Assembly: GCF_016907545.1 (NCBI RefSeq)
Contig: NZ_JAFBCD010000001.1
Span: forward strand, 1,364,001 to 1,428,000
Origin: Paenarthrobacter ilicis
Lineage (GTDB): Bacteria > Actinomycetota > Actinomycetes > Actinomycetales > Micrococcaceae
Length of the DNA: 64,000 nt
Direction of reading: 5' to 3'
The notes beneath the pieces were generated by a model. That model saw only the letters and a list, made by a program, of their open reading frames with translations. It did no database searches and was not told the DNA's origin. Below, piece after piece: positions 34,363-43,044 of this stretch; positions within the stretch are counted from its first letter, which is position 1, and the number at the start of each line of letters is the position of its first letter. Both the position numbers and the translations under genes were made by a program.

Positions 34363-35364
34363 GTGACGGTGCCGCAGCCATCCTCCCGCTCATCCCTTCC
34401 CCTGGCCGCAGGCCTCCCGATTGCCGTTGCCACGGGCCTGGTCATTCCACTGCAGGCCCGGATCAACGGAGCCCTGGGGGCAAAACTGCAGGACGGCATC
34501 GCCGCGGCAGTGGTGAGTTTCACCACAGGGCTCCTGGTGATCGGCATTGTCTCCTTGGTCACGCCCAAAGGCAGGTCCGGGTTGCGACGCATTGTTCCCG
34601 CCGTCCGCAACCGCAGCTTCCCCAGGTTCTACATCATGGCCGGCGCCATCGGTGCCCTGTTCGTCTTCGCCCAGTCCTTTACCGTGGCGCTGCTGGGGGT
34701 GGCCCTGTTCACCGTTGCAGCGGTGACAGGCCAAACACTCAGTGGACTGCTGGTGGACCGTTTGGGAATCGGTCCCGGCGGCAAACGACCCATCACCGGC
34801 GTCCGGGTGTTGGGAAGCATCCTCACAGTCGCAGCAGTCGCATGGGCGGTCTCACCCCGTTTCGGCGGCGCTGCTGACATCGCGTCGCTGGTCCTGCCTG
34901 TCCTGCTGCCACTCGCAGCGGGTTTCCTGATGAGCTTCCAGCAAGCCATGAACGGAACAGCCACTGTGCATTACGGGACGCCCGTTGCGGCAACACTGGT
35001 CAACTTCGTGGCAGGATCCGCCATCCTGTGGGTCGCCTGGTTGATCAAGCTGATGGTGGCGGGAGCGGGCGCCCCGCTGCCTGGGGAGTGGTGGTACTAC
35101 CTTGGCGGCCCCATGGGCTGCATCTTCATTGGGCTCGCAGCGTTGCTGGTGCGCAGCCTGGGCGTCCTGATCACGGGTTTGGGCATGATCGCCGGACAAC
35201 TGGTGGGGTCGCTGGTGCTCGACGTCGTGCTCCCCAGTCCGGGCGCGGCAGTCGCCTTGCCCACGGTGCTGGGAACCGTCCTGACACTCGCCGCGATCAT
35301 TGTGGCCACCCTGCCCTGGCCCAAAGGCGCTTTCGCGCGGCGGCCGGCCGCCAAAGGCCGGTAG
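34363..35364 (+). CDS. DMT-superfamily transporter, YdcZ/DUF606 type (fused double domain)
   Basis: The 333-residue membrane protein has ten predicted helices in two related halves, each beginning with [17 protein letters not shown]- or [12 protein letters not shown] segments, as in DUF606 (YdcZ) proteins, which occur singly (about 150 residues) or fused. Substrate unknown. The start is one of two adjacent GTG codons (34360, 34363); 34363 is preferred because TGAAGT (34351-34356) lies 6 nt upstream, the leaderless spacing. It is divergent from the S4 gene. Confidence 0.82.
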   Translation: MTVPQPSSRSSLPLAAGLPIAVATGLVIPLQARINGALGAKLQDGIAAAVVSFTTGLLVIGIVSLVTPKGRSGLRRIVPAVRNRSFPRFYIMAGAIGALFVFAQSFTVALLGVALFTVAAVTGQTLSGLLVDRLGIGPGGKRPITGVRVLGSILTVAAVAWAVSPRFGGAADIASLVLPVLLPLAAGFLMSFQQAMNGTATVHYGTPVAATLVNFVAGSAILWVAWLIKLMVAGAGAPLPGEWWYYLGGPMGCIFIGLAALLVRSLGVLITGLGMIAGQLVGSLVLDVVLPSPGAAVALPTVLGTVLTLAAIIVATLPWPKGAFARRPAAKGR

Positions 35365-35473
35365 GGTTAGAGGAACAACTTTCCCCAGCACCCCGCCGGA
35401 CAACCGTGTCCGGAATCCGGGGCAAACCACCGCGGACCGCACCCAGCGGCCCTGTAGAACAAATGGAGTACCC

Positions 35474-36859
35474 ATGGCAGCAAAATCCGTTCTTGACCAG
35501 GTCATTTCCCTCTCCAAACGGCGGGGCTTTGTCTTCCAGGCCGGTGAAATCTATGGTGGCTCCCGTTCCGCGTGGGACTACGGACCCCTCGGCGCGGAGC
35601 TGAAGGAAAACATCAAGCGCCAGTGGTGGCAGAGCATTGTCCGCGGCCGCGAAGACGTGGTGGGCCTGGACTCCTCGGTGATCCTTCCCCGCCAGGTATG
35701 GGAAGCTTCCGGCCACGTTGACGTTTTCTCCGACCCCCTGGTGGAGTGCCTTTCCTGCCACAAGCGGTACCGCGCGGACCACCTCGAGGAAGAGTACGAG
35801 GAAAAGAAGGGCCGCCCGGCGGAGAACGGCCTGGCGGACATTGTCTGCGCCAACTGCGGCACCCGTGGCCAGTGGACGGAACCGCAGGAGTTCTCCGGCC
35901 TGCTGAAGACCTTCCTGGGCCCGGTAGCCAGCGAAGAGGGCATGCACTACCTCCGCCCGGAAACGGCGCAGGGCATCTTTGTGAACTTCAACAACGTGCT
36001 CACCACCTCACGGAAGAAGCCGCCGTTCGGCATCGGCCAGATCGGCAAGTCCTTCCGTAACGAGATCACGCCCGGAAACTTCATCTTCCGCACCCGCGAG
36101 TTCGAACAGATGGAGATGGAATTCTTCGTGGAGCCCGGCACGGATGAGGAATGGCACCAGTACTGGATGAAGGAGCGCATGTCCTGGTACACCAACCTGG
36201 GCATCCGTGAGGACAACCTGCGCTTCTTCGAGCACCCGCTGGAGAAGCTCAGCCACTATTCCAAGGGCACCACGGACATTGAATACCGCTTCGGTTTCCA
36301 GGGCTCCGAGTGGGGCGAGCTCGAAGGCATTGCCAACCGCACCGACTTCGACCTGTCCACGCACGCCAAGGCGTCCGGCACGGACCTCAGCTACTTCAAC
36401 CAGGCCACCAACGAGCGCTACACCCCGTACGTGATTGAGCCGGCCGCCGGTTTGACCCGCTCCTTCATGGCCTTCCTGATCGATGCCTACACCGAGGACG
36501 AGGCTCCCAATGCCAAGGGCGGCGTGGACGTGCGCACCGTGCTGAAGCTTGACCCGCGCCTGGCACCGGTCAAGGCAGCCGTCCTGCCGCTGAGCCGCAA
36601 CGAGGACCTGTCCCCGAAAGCCAAGGCACTGGGTGCGCAGTTGCGTCAGAACTGGAACATCGACTTTGACGACGCCGGCGCGATCGGCCGCCGCTACCGC
36701 CGTCAGGACGAGATCGGCACACCGTTCTGCATCACGGTGGACTTCGACACCCTTGACGACCAGGCGGTCACCATCCGTGAGCGCGACACCATGAGCCAGG
36801 AACGCGTGGCCCTGGACAAGGTAGAGGGCTACCTGGCAGCACGACTGATTGGCGCCTGA
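35474..36859 (+). CDS. glyS: Glycine--tRNA ligase (single-chain, dimeric type)
   Basis: The 461-residue class II synthetase charges tRNA(Gly). It starts [20 protein letters not shown], has motif 2 [20 protein letters not shown], a zinc-like insertion with Cys pairs (CLSCHKRY and CANCGTRG, about 94-135) and motif 3 near [12 protein letters not shown]. Length and domains are those of the eukaryote/actinobacterial alpha2 enzyme, not the alpha2beta2 GlyQ/GlyS type. ATG 35474 follows AATGGAG. It is 2 nt ahead of the GNAT gene, so they share a transcript. Confidence 0.96.
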   Translation: MAAKSVLDQVISLSKRRGFVFQAGEIYGGSRSAWDYGPLGAELKENIKRQWWQSIVRGREDVVGLDSSVILPRQVWEASGHVDVFSDPLVECLSCHKRYRADHLEEEYEEKKGRPAENGLADIVCANCGTRGQWTEPQEFSGLLKTFLGPVASEEGMHYLRPETAQGIFVNFNNVLTTSRKKPPFGIGQIGKSFRNEITPGNFIFRTREFEQMEMEFFVEPGTDEEWHQYWMKERMSWYTNLGIREDNLRFFEHPLEKLSHYSKGTTDIEYRFGFQGSEWGELEGIANRTDFDLSTHAKASGTDLSYFNQATNERYTPYVIEPAAGLTRSFMAFLIDAYTEDEAPNAKGGVDVRTVLKLDPRLAPVKAAVLPLSRNEDLSPKAKALGAQLRQNWNIDFDDAGAIGRRYRRQDEIGTPFCITVDFDTLDDQAVTIRERDTMSQERVALDKVEGYLAARLIGA

Positions 36860-36861
36860 GC

Positions 36862-37824
36862 ATGGCGTTGGAATACCGGGAATGGAAGGACGGGGACGAC
36901 CTCGCCCTGCTGGAGATCTGGGGTGGGCCGGAAACGCTGCCCGCTGAGCAGTTCCGGGCAGCCCTGGCGTCGTCCAGCAATCAACCCTGGCGCCGCTGCA
37001 TCGTGGCCGAGGACGTGGTGGACGGGGTTCATATTCCCGTAGCCGCCGCTGTGGTCCATGAGGCATCGCTTCACCCTGAACGCCTCTGGGCCTACATTGA
37101 GGTTGCCAAGGACCATCGGCGCGCCGGCGTGGGTGCAACCCTCCTCGCCATGCTCCGCCGCGAAGCCGCGAACTCGCCGTCGGGCGTCTCCAGGCTTCGC
37201 AGCAAGGTGGAACCGGGTACTGCAGGTGCGGCCTTTGCCGCGACGGCGGGCCTGGCCCCCATCCAGCGCTCGCAACTGGTGGTGGTGGAACCCGAGCCGC
37301 TGAAGCTTCCGCGCTTCGGCGACGGATCGGAGGAAGCTGCCGCCGAGCGCGTGGAGGATCTTGCCACGGGATCGGTGGAACTGAGCGAGGTTGTGGGGAA
37401 GTACTATTCCCACGTCCATCACTGGGACAGCCCGGGCGAGCTGGGCATAGCCACCGTGCAGAGGTTGTTCCTGAACGACCTCACCGGCGCGCACGGTGCC
37501 ATTGTGCTGCGTGCGCCGAAGGCCAGCGCTTTCGGTGACAACGTCCCAGCCAGCCGCAAGGGCAAGATCCAGGCGTTTGCGATCAGCTACGCCCAGGGTG
37601 GGACGGATGAGCCGTCGGACGTTTTCCTGGGCCATGATCCGGACCTTTCCGAAGCGGATGCGGCGTTTGCGGTGCGGGACCTCCTGGCCCTCATTGCCTA
37701 TCAGCACCCGGTGTTGCTGGAAGTCGATGAATCCATGGTTGCTTTGAGCGCCGTCCTTGAGCCCCTGCTGGAAACCGGGAAAGCCCACACCCGTGGTGCT
37801 GACACGGTGATCGTCAGCGACTAG
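36862..37824 (+). CDS. GNAT-family N-acetyltransferase
   Basis: The 320-residue protein has a GNAT acetyl-CoA-binding signature at residues ~70-115 (AYIEVAKDHRRAGVGATLLA), followed by a second, degenerate GNAT-like half rich in acidic residues. Double-GNAT proteins often acetylate small molecules or mycothiol-like precursors, but MshD motifs are not evident to me. ATG 36862 is 2 nt after glyS with no separate promoter, so its expression follows glyS. Confidence 0.8.
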   Translation: MALEYREWKDGDDLALLEIWGGPETLPAEQFRAALASSSNQPWRRCIVAEDVVDGVHIPVAAAVVHEASLHPERLWAYIEVAKDHRRAGVGATLLAMLRREAANSPSGVSRLRSKVEPGTAGAAFAATAGLAPIQRSQLVVVEPEPLKLPRFGDGSEEAAAERVEDLATGSVELSEVVGKYYSHVHHWDSPGELGIATVQRLFLNDLTGAHGAIVLRAPKASAFGDNVPASRKGKIQAFAISYAQGGTDEPSDVFLGHDPDLSEADAAFAVRDLLALIAYQHPVLLEVDESMVALSAVLEPLLETGKAHTRGADTVIVSD

Positions 37825-37832
37825 CTCCCACG

Positions 37833-37838
37833 TAGGCT
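37833..37838 (+). promoter_or_regulatory. -10 element for a leaderless leader-peptide transcript
   Basis: TAGGCT lies 7 nt before ATG 37846, the same geometry as other leaderless starts here. It lies in the spacer after the GNAT stop and places the mRNA 5' end at the mini-ORF start. Confidence 0.6.
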
Positions 37839-37845
37839 TAACGAC

Positions 37846-37863
37846 ATGAGGATTTGCTGCTGA
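37846..37863 (+). CDS. Five-codon Cys-Cys leader peptide (MRICC) overlapping the yibE/F start
   Basis: ATG AGG ATT TGC TGC TGA encodes Met-Arg-Ile-Cys-Cys. The stop TGA (37861-37863) shares its last base with the ATG of the YibE/F gene. A -10 hexamer sits 7 nt upstream, so the transcript probably begins at this ATG. Polycysteine leaderless short ORFs are known in mycobacteria as cysteine-responsive attenuators; this one fits that class in position and codon content. Whether it is translated is not shown, and chance occurrence of five codons is possible. Confidence 0.5.
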   Translation: MRICC

Positions 37864-39410
37864 TGGGCCACGGTCACTCCCACGGACACCCTGACGGTTC
37901 AACTCCGGACCCGCAGGCACTCGCTTCGCGAAAGAGGGCCAACTGGCTCTTGGCAGCAGTGCTTGTGCCCTTGGGCGTCCTCACCCTGGTGGCCATGATC
38001 CTGATGTGGCCCTCGGGCAGCCGGGAGGGAATCACGTTTTCGAGTCCCTACCAGGCTGCCCCGGGGGTCACGTTCGACACCGGCCGGATCCAGAGCGTGG
38101 TGCGCGAAAGCTGCACGCAGACGGGCCAGGCAGGCGGCGCCCAAGGCGACACAGGCCAATCCCAAAACGGCCAATCCCAAACCGGCCAATCACAAAACAG
38201 CCAATCCGGCGGCTCGCAATGCACGTTCGCCTTCACGGAACCGGACAAAGGCGGGGACCCGGTGAAGGTGGTCATCAACCCGGATGTCGCCATGTCCCAC
38301 GGGGTGGATGTGGGCGATGCCATCCGTTACCTGAACCTTTCCGCGGTGCAAGGTGCCGGCGCCGGAAACGGTGCCCCGGCCTACGTCTTCGTGGACTTTG
38401 TCCGCAACGTCCCCATCGCCCTCCTGGCCGTCCTGTACGCGGTGGTGGTCATCGCGGTGGCCCGGTGGCGCGGATTCCGTGCCTTGCTTGGGCTGGTGGG
38501 GGCGTACTTCGTGTTGGTCAGCTTCATCCTTCCGGGCCTGGTGGAGGGGAAGCCGCCGCTGTTGCTGGCGCTGGTGGGCTCCACCGTGATCATGATCGGG
38601 GTGCTGTATTTCGCCCACGGATTCTCCGCGCGTACCTCCACGGCGTTGCTGGGGACGGTGTTCGGGCTGGGCATCACGGCGCTCCTGGCGGCCTGGGCCA
38701 CGGATGCGGCCAATCTTGCAGGCGTGGGAAACCATGACGCTTCCACGCTGGTGAACATGTCCCCGCAGATTTCGATTTCGGGGATCATCCTGTGCGGCCT
38801 GATCATCTCCGGTCTTGGCGTGCTGAACGATGTGACCATCACCCAGTCGTCAGCCGTGTGGGAACTCTACGAGCTGGCGCCCAACACCTCCGCCCGCAAA
38901 CTCTTCACCTCTGCCATGAGGATCGGGCGGGACCACATTGCCTCCACGGTGTACACCATCGCGTTCGCTTACGCGGGTGCTGCGTTGCCGATCCTGATCA
39001 TCGTGATGCTCTACGACCGGCCCTTGGCCGAGGCGCTGACCAGTGCCGAGCTTTCGGAAGAAGTCATCCGCACGCTGGTTGGTTCCATCGGGTTGGTCCT
39101 GGCGATCCCTGTCACCACGTTCATCGCGGTGCTGGTTGTCAAAGCCACCGGTGCGAAGCGCCTTGCCGCTTCGGGAAACGCAGGCGGACCCGCTGTAAGG
39201 CCCGACGACCTTGACGACACCGGCGCGCTGGCGGCTGCCGCCGTCGTCGCCGGTTCTGAACGGGCGGCTGGTTCTGAACGGGCGGCCGGCTCCGAACGGG
39301 CGGCCGGTTCTGAACGAAAAGGACTCAACGGCTCCAGCGCCGACAGCAACCCGGCGCGCCCGGGAAGCCGGCGGGCCCAGCGTGAAGCGGAGCGACGGAA
39401 ACCCGAATAG
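37863..39410 (+). CDS. YibE/F-family membrane protein with His-rich N-terminus
   Basis: The 515-residue protein has a His-rich start (MGHGHSHGHPDG), one helix, an extracytoplasmic domain of ~130 residues, then about seven helices of the YibE/F domain (about 175-420; GLIISGLGVLNDVTITQSS is the family hallmark). Function is unknown; some relatives are linked to metal or cysteine physiology by context. The loop has a 15-bp minisatellite giving GQSQN/GQSQT units (38154-38198), and the tail four AAGSER-type units from an 18-bp repeat (39252-39316). I chose ATG 37863, overlapping the MRICC stop; TTG 37854 is less likely. Confidence 0.82.
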   Translation: MGHGHSHGHPDGSTPDPQALASRKRANWLLAAVLVPLGVLTLVAMILMWPSGSREGITFSSPYQAAPGVTFDTGRIQSVVRESCTQTGQAGGAQGDTGQSQNGQSQTGQSQNSQSGGSQCTFAFTEPDKGGDPVKVVINPDVAMSHGVDVGDAIRYLNLSAVQGAGAGNGAPAYVFVDFVRNVPIALLAVLYAVVVIAVARWRGFRALLGLVGAYFVLVSFILPGLVEGKPPLLLALVGSTVIMIGVLYFAHGFSARTSTALLGTVFGLGITALLAAWATDAANLAGVGNHDASTLVNMSPQISISGIILCGLIISGLGVLNDVTITQSSAVWELYELAPNTSARKLFTSAMRIGRDHIASTVYTIAFAYAGAALPILIIVMLYDRPLAEALTSAELSEEVIRTLVGSIGLVLAIPVTTFIAVLVVKATGAKRLAASGNAGGPAVRPDDLDDTGALAAAAVVAGSERAAGSERAAGSERAAGSERKGLNGSSADSNPARPGSRRAQREAERRKPE

Positions 39411-39412
39411 CC

Positions 39413-39443
39413 CGATGACATTTGTCATGGCCAAGCGATGACA
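39413..39443 (+). promoter_or_regulatory. Palindromic operator before the ABC transporter/two-component operon
   Basis: ATGACATTTGTCAT (39415-39428) is a perfect 14-bp palindrome. CGATGACA occurs at 39413-39420 and again at 39436-39443, 23 bp apart, i.e. about two helical turns. It lies 67-97 nt before the ATPase ATG. NarL/LuxR-type response regulators bind such sites, so the DesR-like regulator at 42390 is the candidate. Confidence 0.55.
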
Positions 39444-39509
39444 CCCGCTACGGGTGCCCGGACGGTCCTGCCGTTTGAATGGGTGAACAAGACCTATTCA
39501 GGGAGAGCA

Positions 39510-40475
39510 ATGACAACACCGGGAGTGCCGGCCGTACGCGCCGCCGGACTGTACAAGAGCTTCGGGAAGGTCCAGGCGGTGCGTGGCCTCGACCTGACGG
39601 TGCAACAGGGGGAGGTGGTTGCCTTCCTGGGGCCCAACGGGGCGGGCAAGACCACCGCCATCGACATGATCCTGGGCCTGAGCAGCCCGGACCGGGGCGA
39701 GGTCTCCATCTTCGGCCGCTCGCCCAGGGGCGCCATCGCCCGCGGGCAGGTGGCGGCCGTCATGCAAACGGGAGGTCTGTTGCGCGACATCAGTGTCCGC
39801 GAGACCGTCCAGCTCACTGCCGCCATGTTCGAGTCGTCCAGGCCCGTGGACGAGGTACTGACCCGCGCAGGCATCCAGGACATCGCGGACCGCCGGGTGG
39901 AGAAGTGCTCGGGAGGACAGCAGCAACGGCTTCGCTTCGCCATGGCACTGGTTTCGGACCCGGGCCTGCTCATTCTTGACGAGCCCACCACGGGCATGGA
40001 CGTGGCGGGCCGCCGGGATTTCTGGTCCGCTATCCGGGCGGACGCCACCAAGGGCCGTACCGTTATTTTCGCTACGCACTACCTGGAAGAAGCAGACGCC
40101 TACGCCGACCGTATTGTCCTGGTGCGGCAAGGAACCATCGTGGCGGACGGGACTGCGTCCCAGATCAAGAACCTGGCGTCCGGCCGGACGGTGAAGGCTG
40201 CCCTGCCGCAGGGGGACCGTGGGTTGCTGGCCGCGTTGCCGCCCACCGACGCAGTGGATTACGACGGCGGACGGGTCACCATCCGTACGCCGGACTCGGA
40301 TTCAGTGGTCCGTTTCCTGCTCAACAACACCGGTGCCCATGATCTTGAAGTGGTGGCCCACAACCTCGAAGAGGCGTTTGTGGCACTGACCAGCGAGGAC
40401 ACGCCTGCCGAAACGGTCGCCCCTGCTCAAACCGTAGCCCCGGCCGAAACCGTCACAGAAGGAGGCCGGGCATGA
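39510..40475 (+). CDS. ABC transporter ATP-binding protein (drug/lipid export type)
   Basis: The 321-residue ATPase has Walker A GPNGAGKTTA (41-50), signature CSGGQQQRL, Walker B LLILDEPTTGMD and switch His in FATHYLEEADAYADR, followed by a ~90-residue C-terminal domain as in CcmA/DrrA-type exporters. The tail repeats ETVAPA-like hexapeptides (18-bp DNA unit near 40409-40458). ATG 39510 has GGGAGAG 5 nt upstream; a further in-frame ATG at 39438 is not supported. The permease ATG overlaps its stop. Confidence 0.93.
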   Translation: MTTPGVPAVRAAGLYKSFGKVQAVRGLDLTVQQGEVVAFLGPNGAGKTTAIDMILGLSSPDRGEVSIFGRSPRGAIARGQVAAVMQTGGLLRDISVRETVQLTAAMFESSRPVDEVLTRAGIQDIADRRVEKCSGGQQQRLRFAMALVSDPGLLILDEPTTGMDVAGRRDFWSAIRADATKGRTVIFATHYLEEADAYADRIVLVRQGTIVADGTASQIKNLASGRTVKAALPQGDRGLLAALPPTDAVDYDGGRVTIRTPDSDSVVRFLLNNTGAHDLEVVAHNLEEAFVALTSEDTPAETVAPAQTVAPAETVTEGGRA

Positions 40476-41248
40476 GCCAGGCACCAGCCATCCAGGACCG
40501 GAAGCCCTCTGCGGGCGGCGTCAACTCCACGTTCCTGTGGATTGAAATCAAAAGGATGCTCCGCAACCGCAGGACAGTGGTCTTCACTGTCCTGATGCCG
40601 GCAATCTTCTTCTTCATCTTCGGCCTGTCCAACAAGGACCAGCTGTTGCCCAACGGCCACAGCTATGGGCAGTACATCCTGATCAGTCTTACCGTATATG
40701 CGGCCATGACGGCGGCCACGGGTGCGGGGAGCCAAGTGGCGGTGGAACGTGCCCAGGGGTGGAGCAGGCAGTTGCGCCTGACGCCCCTGCTGCCCGGAGC
40801 CTACATCGCCGTGAAGGCCGCAGCTGCCCTGACCCTGTCCTTGGTGGCAGTCATCGCGCAGTTCGTGATCGGTGCCTTGGCCGGTGTGACCATGGACGCT
40901 CAAACCTGGCTCACGGCAGGGCTGGTTGCATGGCTGGGCTCACTGGTGTTCGCCGCGTTGGGACTCTTCGTTGGTTACCTGATGCCCAGCCAGAATGTCA
41001 TGCAGATCCTGGGGCCGGCCCTGGCTATCCTGGCCATGCTGGGAGGGCTCTTCATGCCCATCGAAATCATGGGCGATACCTTCGGGGCCATCGCCAAATT
41101 CACGCCGGCATACGGGATCGGGGAACTGGCGCGGAGCCCCATCACGGGGGAGTTCGATGCCCTGTGGATCGTCAACGTCCTTGTGTGGCTGGCGATCTTC
41201 GTGGGTGGGGCCGCCATGGCCTTCCGGCGCGACACCAACCGTGTGTGA
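40472..41248 (+). CDS. ABC-2 type transporter permease
   Basis: The 258-residue protein has six membrane helices and the ABC-2 profile: cytoplasmic start, FLWIEIKRMLRNRRTVVFTV, then SLTVYAAMTAATGAG, and a conserved FMPIEIMGDTFGAIAKFTPAYG loop before the last helix. It forms the export channel with the preceding ATPase; the ATGA overlap indicates translational coupling. The HK-RR pair downstream suggests induction by envelope or lipid stress, or by an antibiotic. Confidence 0.92.
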   Translation: MSQAPAIQDRKPSAGGVNSTFLWIEIKRMLRNRRTVVFTVLMPAIFFFIFGLSNKDQLLPNGHSYGQYILISLTVYAAMTAATGAGSQVAVERAQGWSRQLRLTPLLPGAYIAVKAAAALTLSLVAVIAQFVIGALAGVTMDAQTWLTAGLVAWLGSLVFAALGLFVGYLMPSQNVMQILGPALAILAMLGGLFMPIEIMGDTFGAIAKFTPAYGIGELARSPITGEFDALWIVNVLVWLAIFVGGAAMAFRRDTNRV

Positions 41249-41277
41249 GTTGCCTGCCCGTGACTAAGGTTGGATCC

Positions 41278-42393
41278 ATGAGCACCCCGTCCCTGTGGGA
41301 ATCACTCCGCGGTCCCGGACCCCGTAAGTGGTTCATCGGCGCCGGGTTTTCCATCGTCCTGTGGGCGTGGCCAACGTGGAACCTGGTGTGGTCCGTGGAA
41401 GAGCCGGCCAGCTGGAAAGTGCTGGCCTCGGCATCACTGGTGGCCTTCTTCGCCGCCTATGCCATCCTGCCGATGTTCAGCCGGCAGCGGGACGTTCGGA
41501 CAGGCCTGGCATGCGTGGCGATTCTCCTGGCACTTAATGGTTTGGTGATCCTGCTGGTGGGCAGGGAAGCTCTCTGGACCTGGCCCTTCCTGGCCTGCGC
41601 CATTGGCATGACCACCCTGCCGCCACGCCTGGACTTTGCCCTGATCATGGCGCTTTCCGGGATTTCGCTTGCCTCGCAGTTGCTGGGCGAGAGCCCGGAG
41701 ACGGCTTTCTTCCAACCAGCACTCATCCTGTCCCTGGGGTTCATGATGTCCTCGTTTGCGCGGCTGATCCGGCAGACAGCGGAGCTCCGGGCCGCGCAGA
41801 CCGAACTCGCGGACGCCGCCGTGGCCGCGGAACGGAACCGGGTTGCCAGGGACATGCATGACATCCTGGGGCACTCCCTGACCGTCATCGCCATCAAGGC
41901 GGAGCTGGCGGCCCGCCTCATGGAGGCAGCTCCCGGCGGGCCGGCCGGAGCCCATGCCAAAGCAACCGCGGAGATCGTGGAAGTCCAGGAGCTGGCGCGT
42001 GGAGCGCTCGCCGATGTCCGGGCCACCGTTGCGGGCTACCGCGGAGTCAGCGTCCTGGCTGAACTCGCGGCAGCGCGGACAGCGCTGGAATCTGCAGGCA
42101 TCCAGGCCGACCTTCCCCGGACCGTGGAGCAGGTGCCGGTGAAGTACCGGGAACTGTTCGGCTGGGTACTCCGGGAGGGCGTGACCAACGTTGTCCGGCA
42201 CTCGGGAGCCGGGCAATGCCGGGTCCGGTTGTCGGCGTCCACCGTCCTGGTGGAGGACGACGGCGTGGGGCCGGGGCAGTGCGACGGCGGGAGCGGGCTG
42301 TCAGGGATCCGGGAGCGGGCAGCCACTGCAGGCGGGACGGTAAGTATTGGTGCGAGCGACCTGGGAGGGTTCAGATTGGCGGTTGACCTATGA
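41278..42393 (+). CDS. Sensor histidine kinase, DesK/NarX-like (HisKA_3)
   Basis: The 371-residue kinase has five or so N-terminal membrane helices with almost no extracellular domain (an intramembrane sensor), a dimerisation/phosphoacceptor motif RNRVARDMHDILGHSLTVI with His194, and an HATPase domain (EGVTNVVRHSGA; EDDGVGPGQ; GLSGIRERAATAGG). DesK-type kinases read membrane state or membrane-active compounds. ATG 41278 is 7 nt after TAAGGT (41265-41270), implying an internal leaderless promoter in addition to read-through from the ABC genes. Confidence 0.93.
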   Translation: MSTPSLWESLRGPGPRKWFIGAGFSIVLWAWPTWNLVWSVEEPASWKVLASASLVAFFAAYAILPMFSRQRDVRTGLACVAILLALNGLVILLVGREALWTWPFLACAIGMTTLPPRLDFALIMALSGISLASQLLGESPETAFFQPALILSLGFMMSSFARLIRQTAELRAAQTELADAAVAAERNRVARDMHDILGHSLTVIAIKAELAARLMEAAPGGPAGAHAKATAEIVEVQELARGALADVRATVAGYRGVSVLAELAAARTALESAGIQADLPRTVEQVPVKYRELFGWVLREGVTNVVRHSGAGQCRVRLSASTVLVEDDGVGPGQCDGGSGLSGIRERAATAGGTVSIGASDLGGFRLAVDL

Positions 42394-43001
42394 CCATCCG
42401 GCTGGTGATTGCGGACGATCAGGCCCTGGTCCGGGGTGCGCTCGCTGCCCTGCTGGGGCTAGAAACGGACATAGAAGTGGTGGCGGAGGTCGGCGACGGT
42501 ACAGGGGTGGTGCCGGCCGTGCTGGAGCACTGCGCGGACGTGGCCATGCTGGACGTCGAAATGCCCGGGATGGACGGTATCGCCGCGGCATCCGCCGTGC
42601 GCGGCGCGGCGCCGTCGTGCAGGGTCCTGATGGTTACCACCTTCGGCAGGCCGGGTTACCTCCGGAGGGCCATGCAGGCCGGCGCCTCGGGCTTCGTGGT
42701 CAAGGACACCCCGGCCCGGCAATTGGCCGAGGCGGTACGGCGCGTCCACAGTGGCCTCCGGGTGGTTGATCCGACGCTCGCCGCGGAATCGCTGATGTCG
42801 GGCGACAGTCCCCTCACCGACCGTGAGGCGGAGGTGCTGAAGGCGGCGTCCGACGGCGGCACGGTGGCGGACATTGCCAAGGCAGCGATGCTCTCCGAAG
42901 GTACTGTCAGGAACTACCTTTCAGCGGCCATGGCCAAGACGGGCGGCCGGACAAGGGCCGAGGCCGTGCGGTTGGCGGACCGGAACGGGTGGCTGCTGTG
43001 A
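42390..43001 (+). CDS. Response regulator, NarL/DesR type (receiver plus LuxR HTH)
   Basis: The 203-residue regulator has acidic pocket Asp9/Asp10, phospho-acceptor Asp55 in MLDVEMPGMDG, and Lys in VVKDTPARQ; the LuxR HTH spans about 138-195 (LTDREAEVLKAAS...GTVRNYLSAAMAKTGGRTRA). Its ATG overlaps the kinase stop (ATGA). It likely controls the ABC genes through the palindrome at 39415-39428. Confidence 0.95.
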   Translation: MTIRLVIADDQALVRGALAALLGLETDIEVVAEVGDGTGVVPAVLEHCADVAMLDVEMPGMDGIAAASAVRGAAPSCRVLMVTTFGRPGYLRRAMQAGASGFVVKDTPARQLAEAVRRVHSGLRVVDPTLAAESLMSGDSPLTDREAEVLKAASDGGTVADIAKAAMLSEGTVRNYLSAAMAKTGGRTRAEAVRLADRNGWLL

Positions 43002-43044
43002 GGACCATCCACCCCGATTTGCCCTGATTTGCAACAATGGACAG

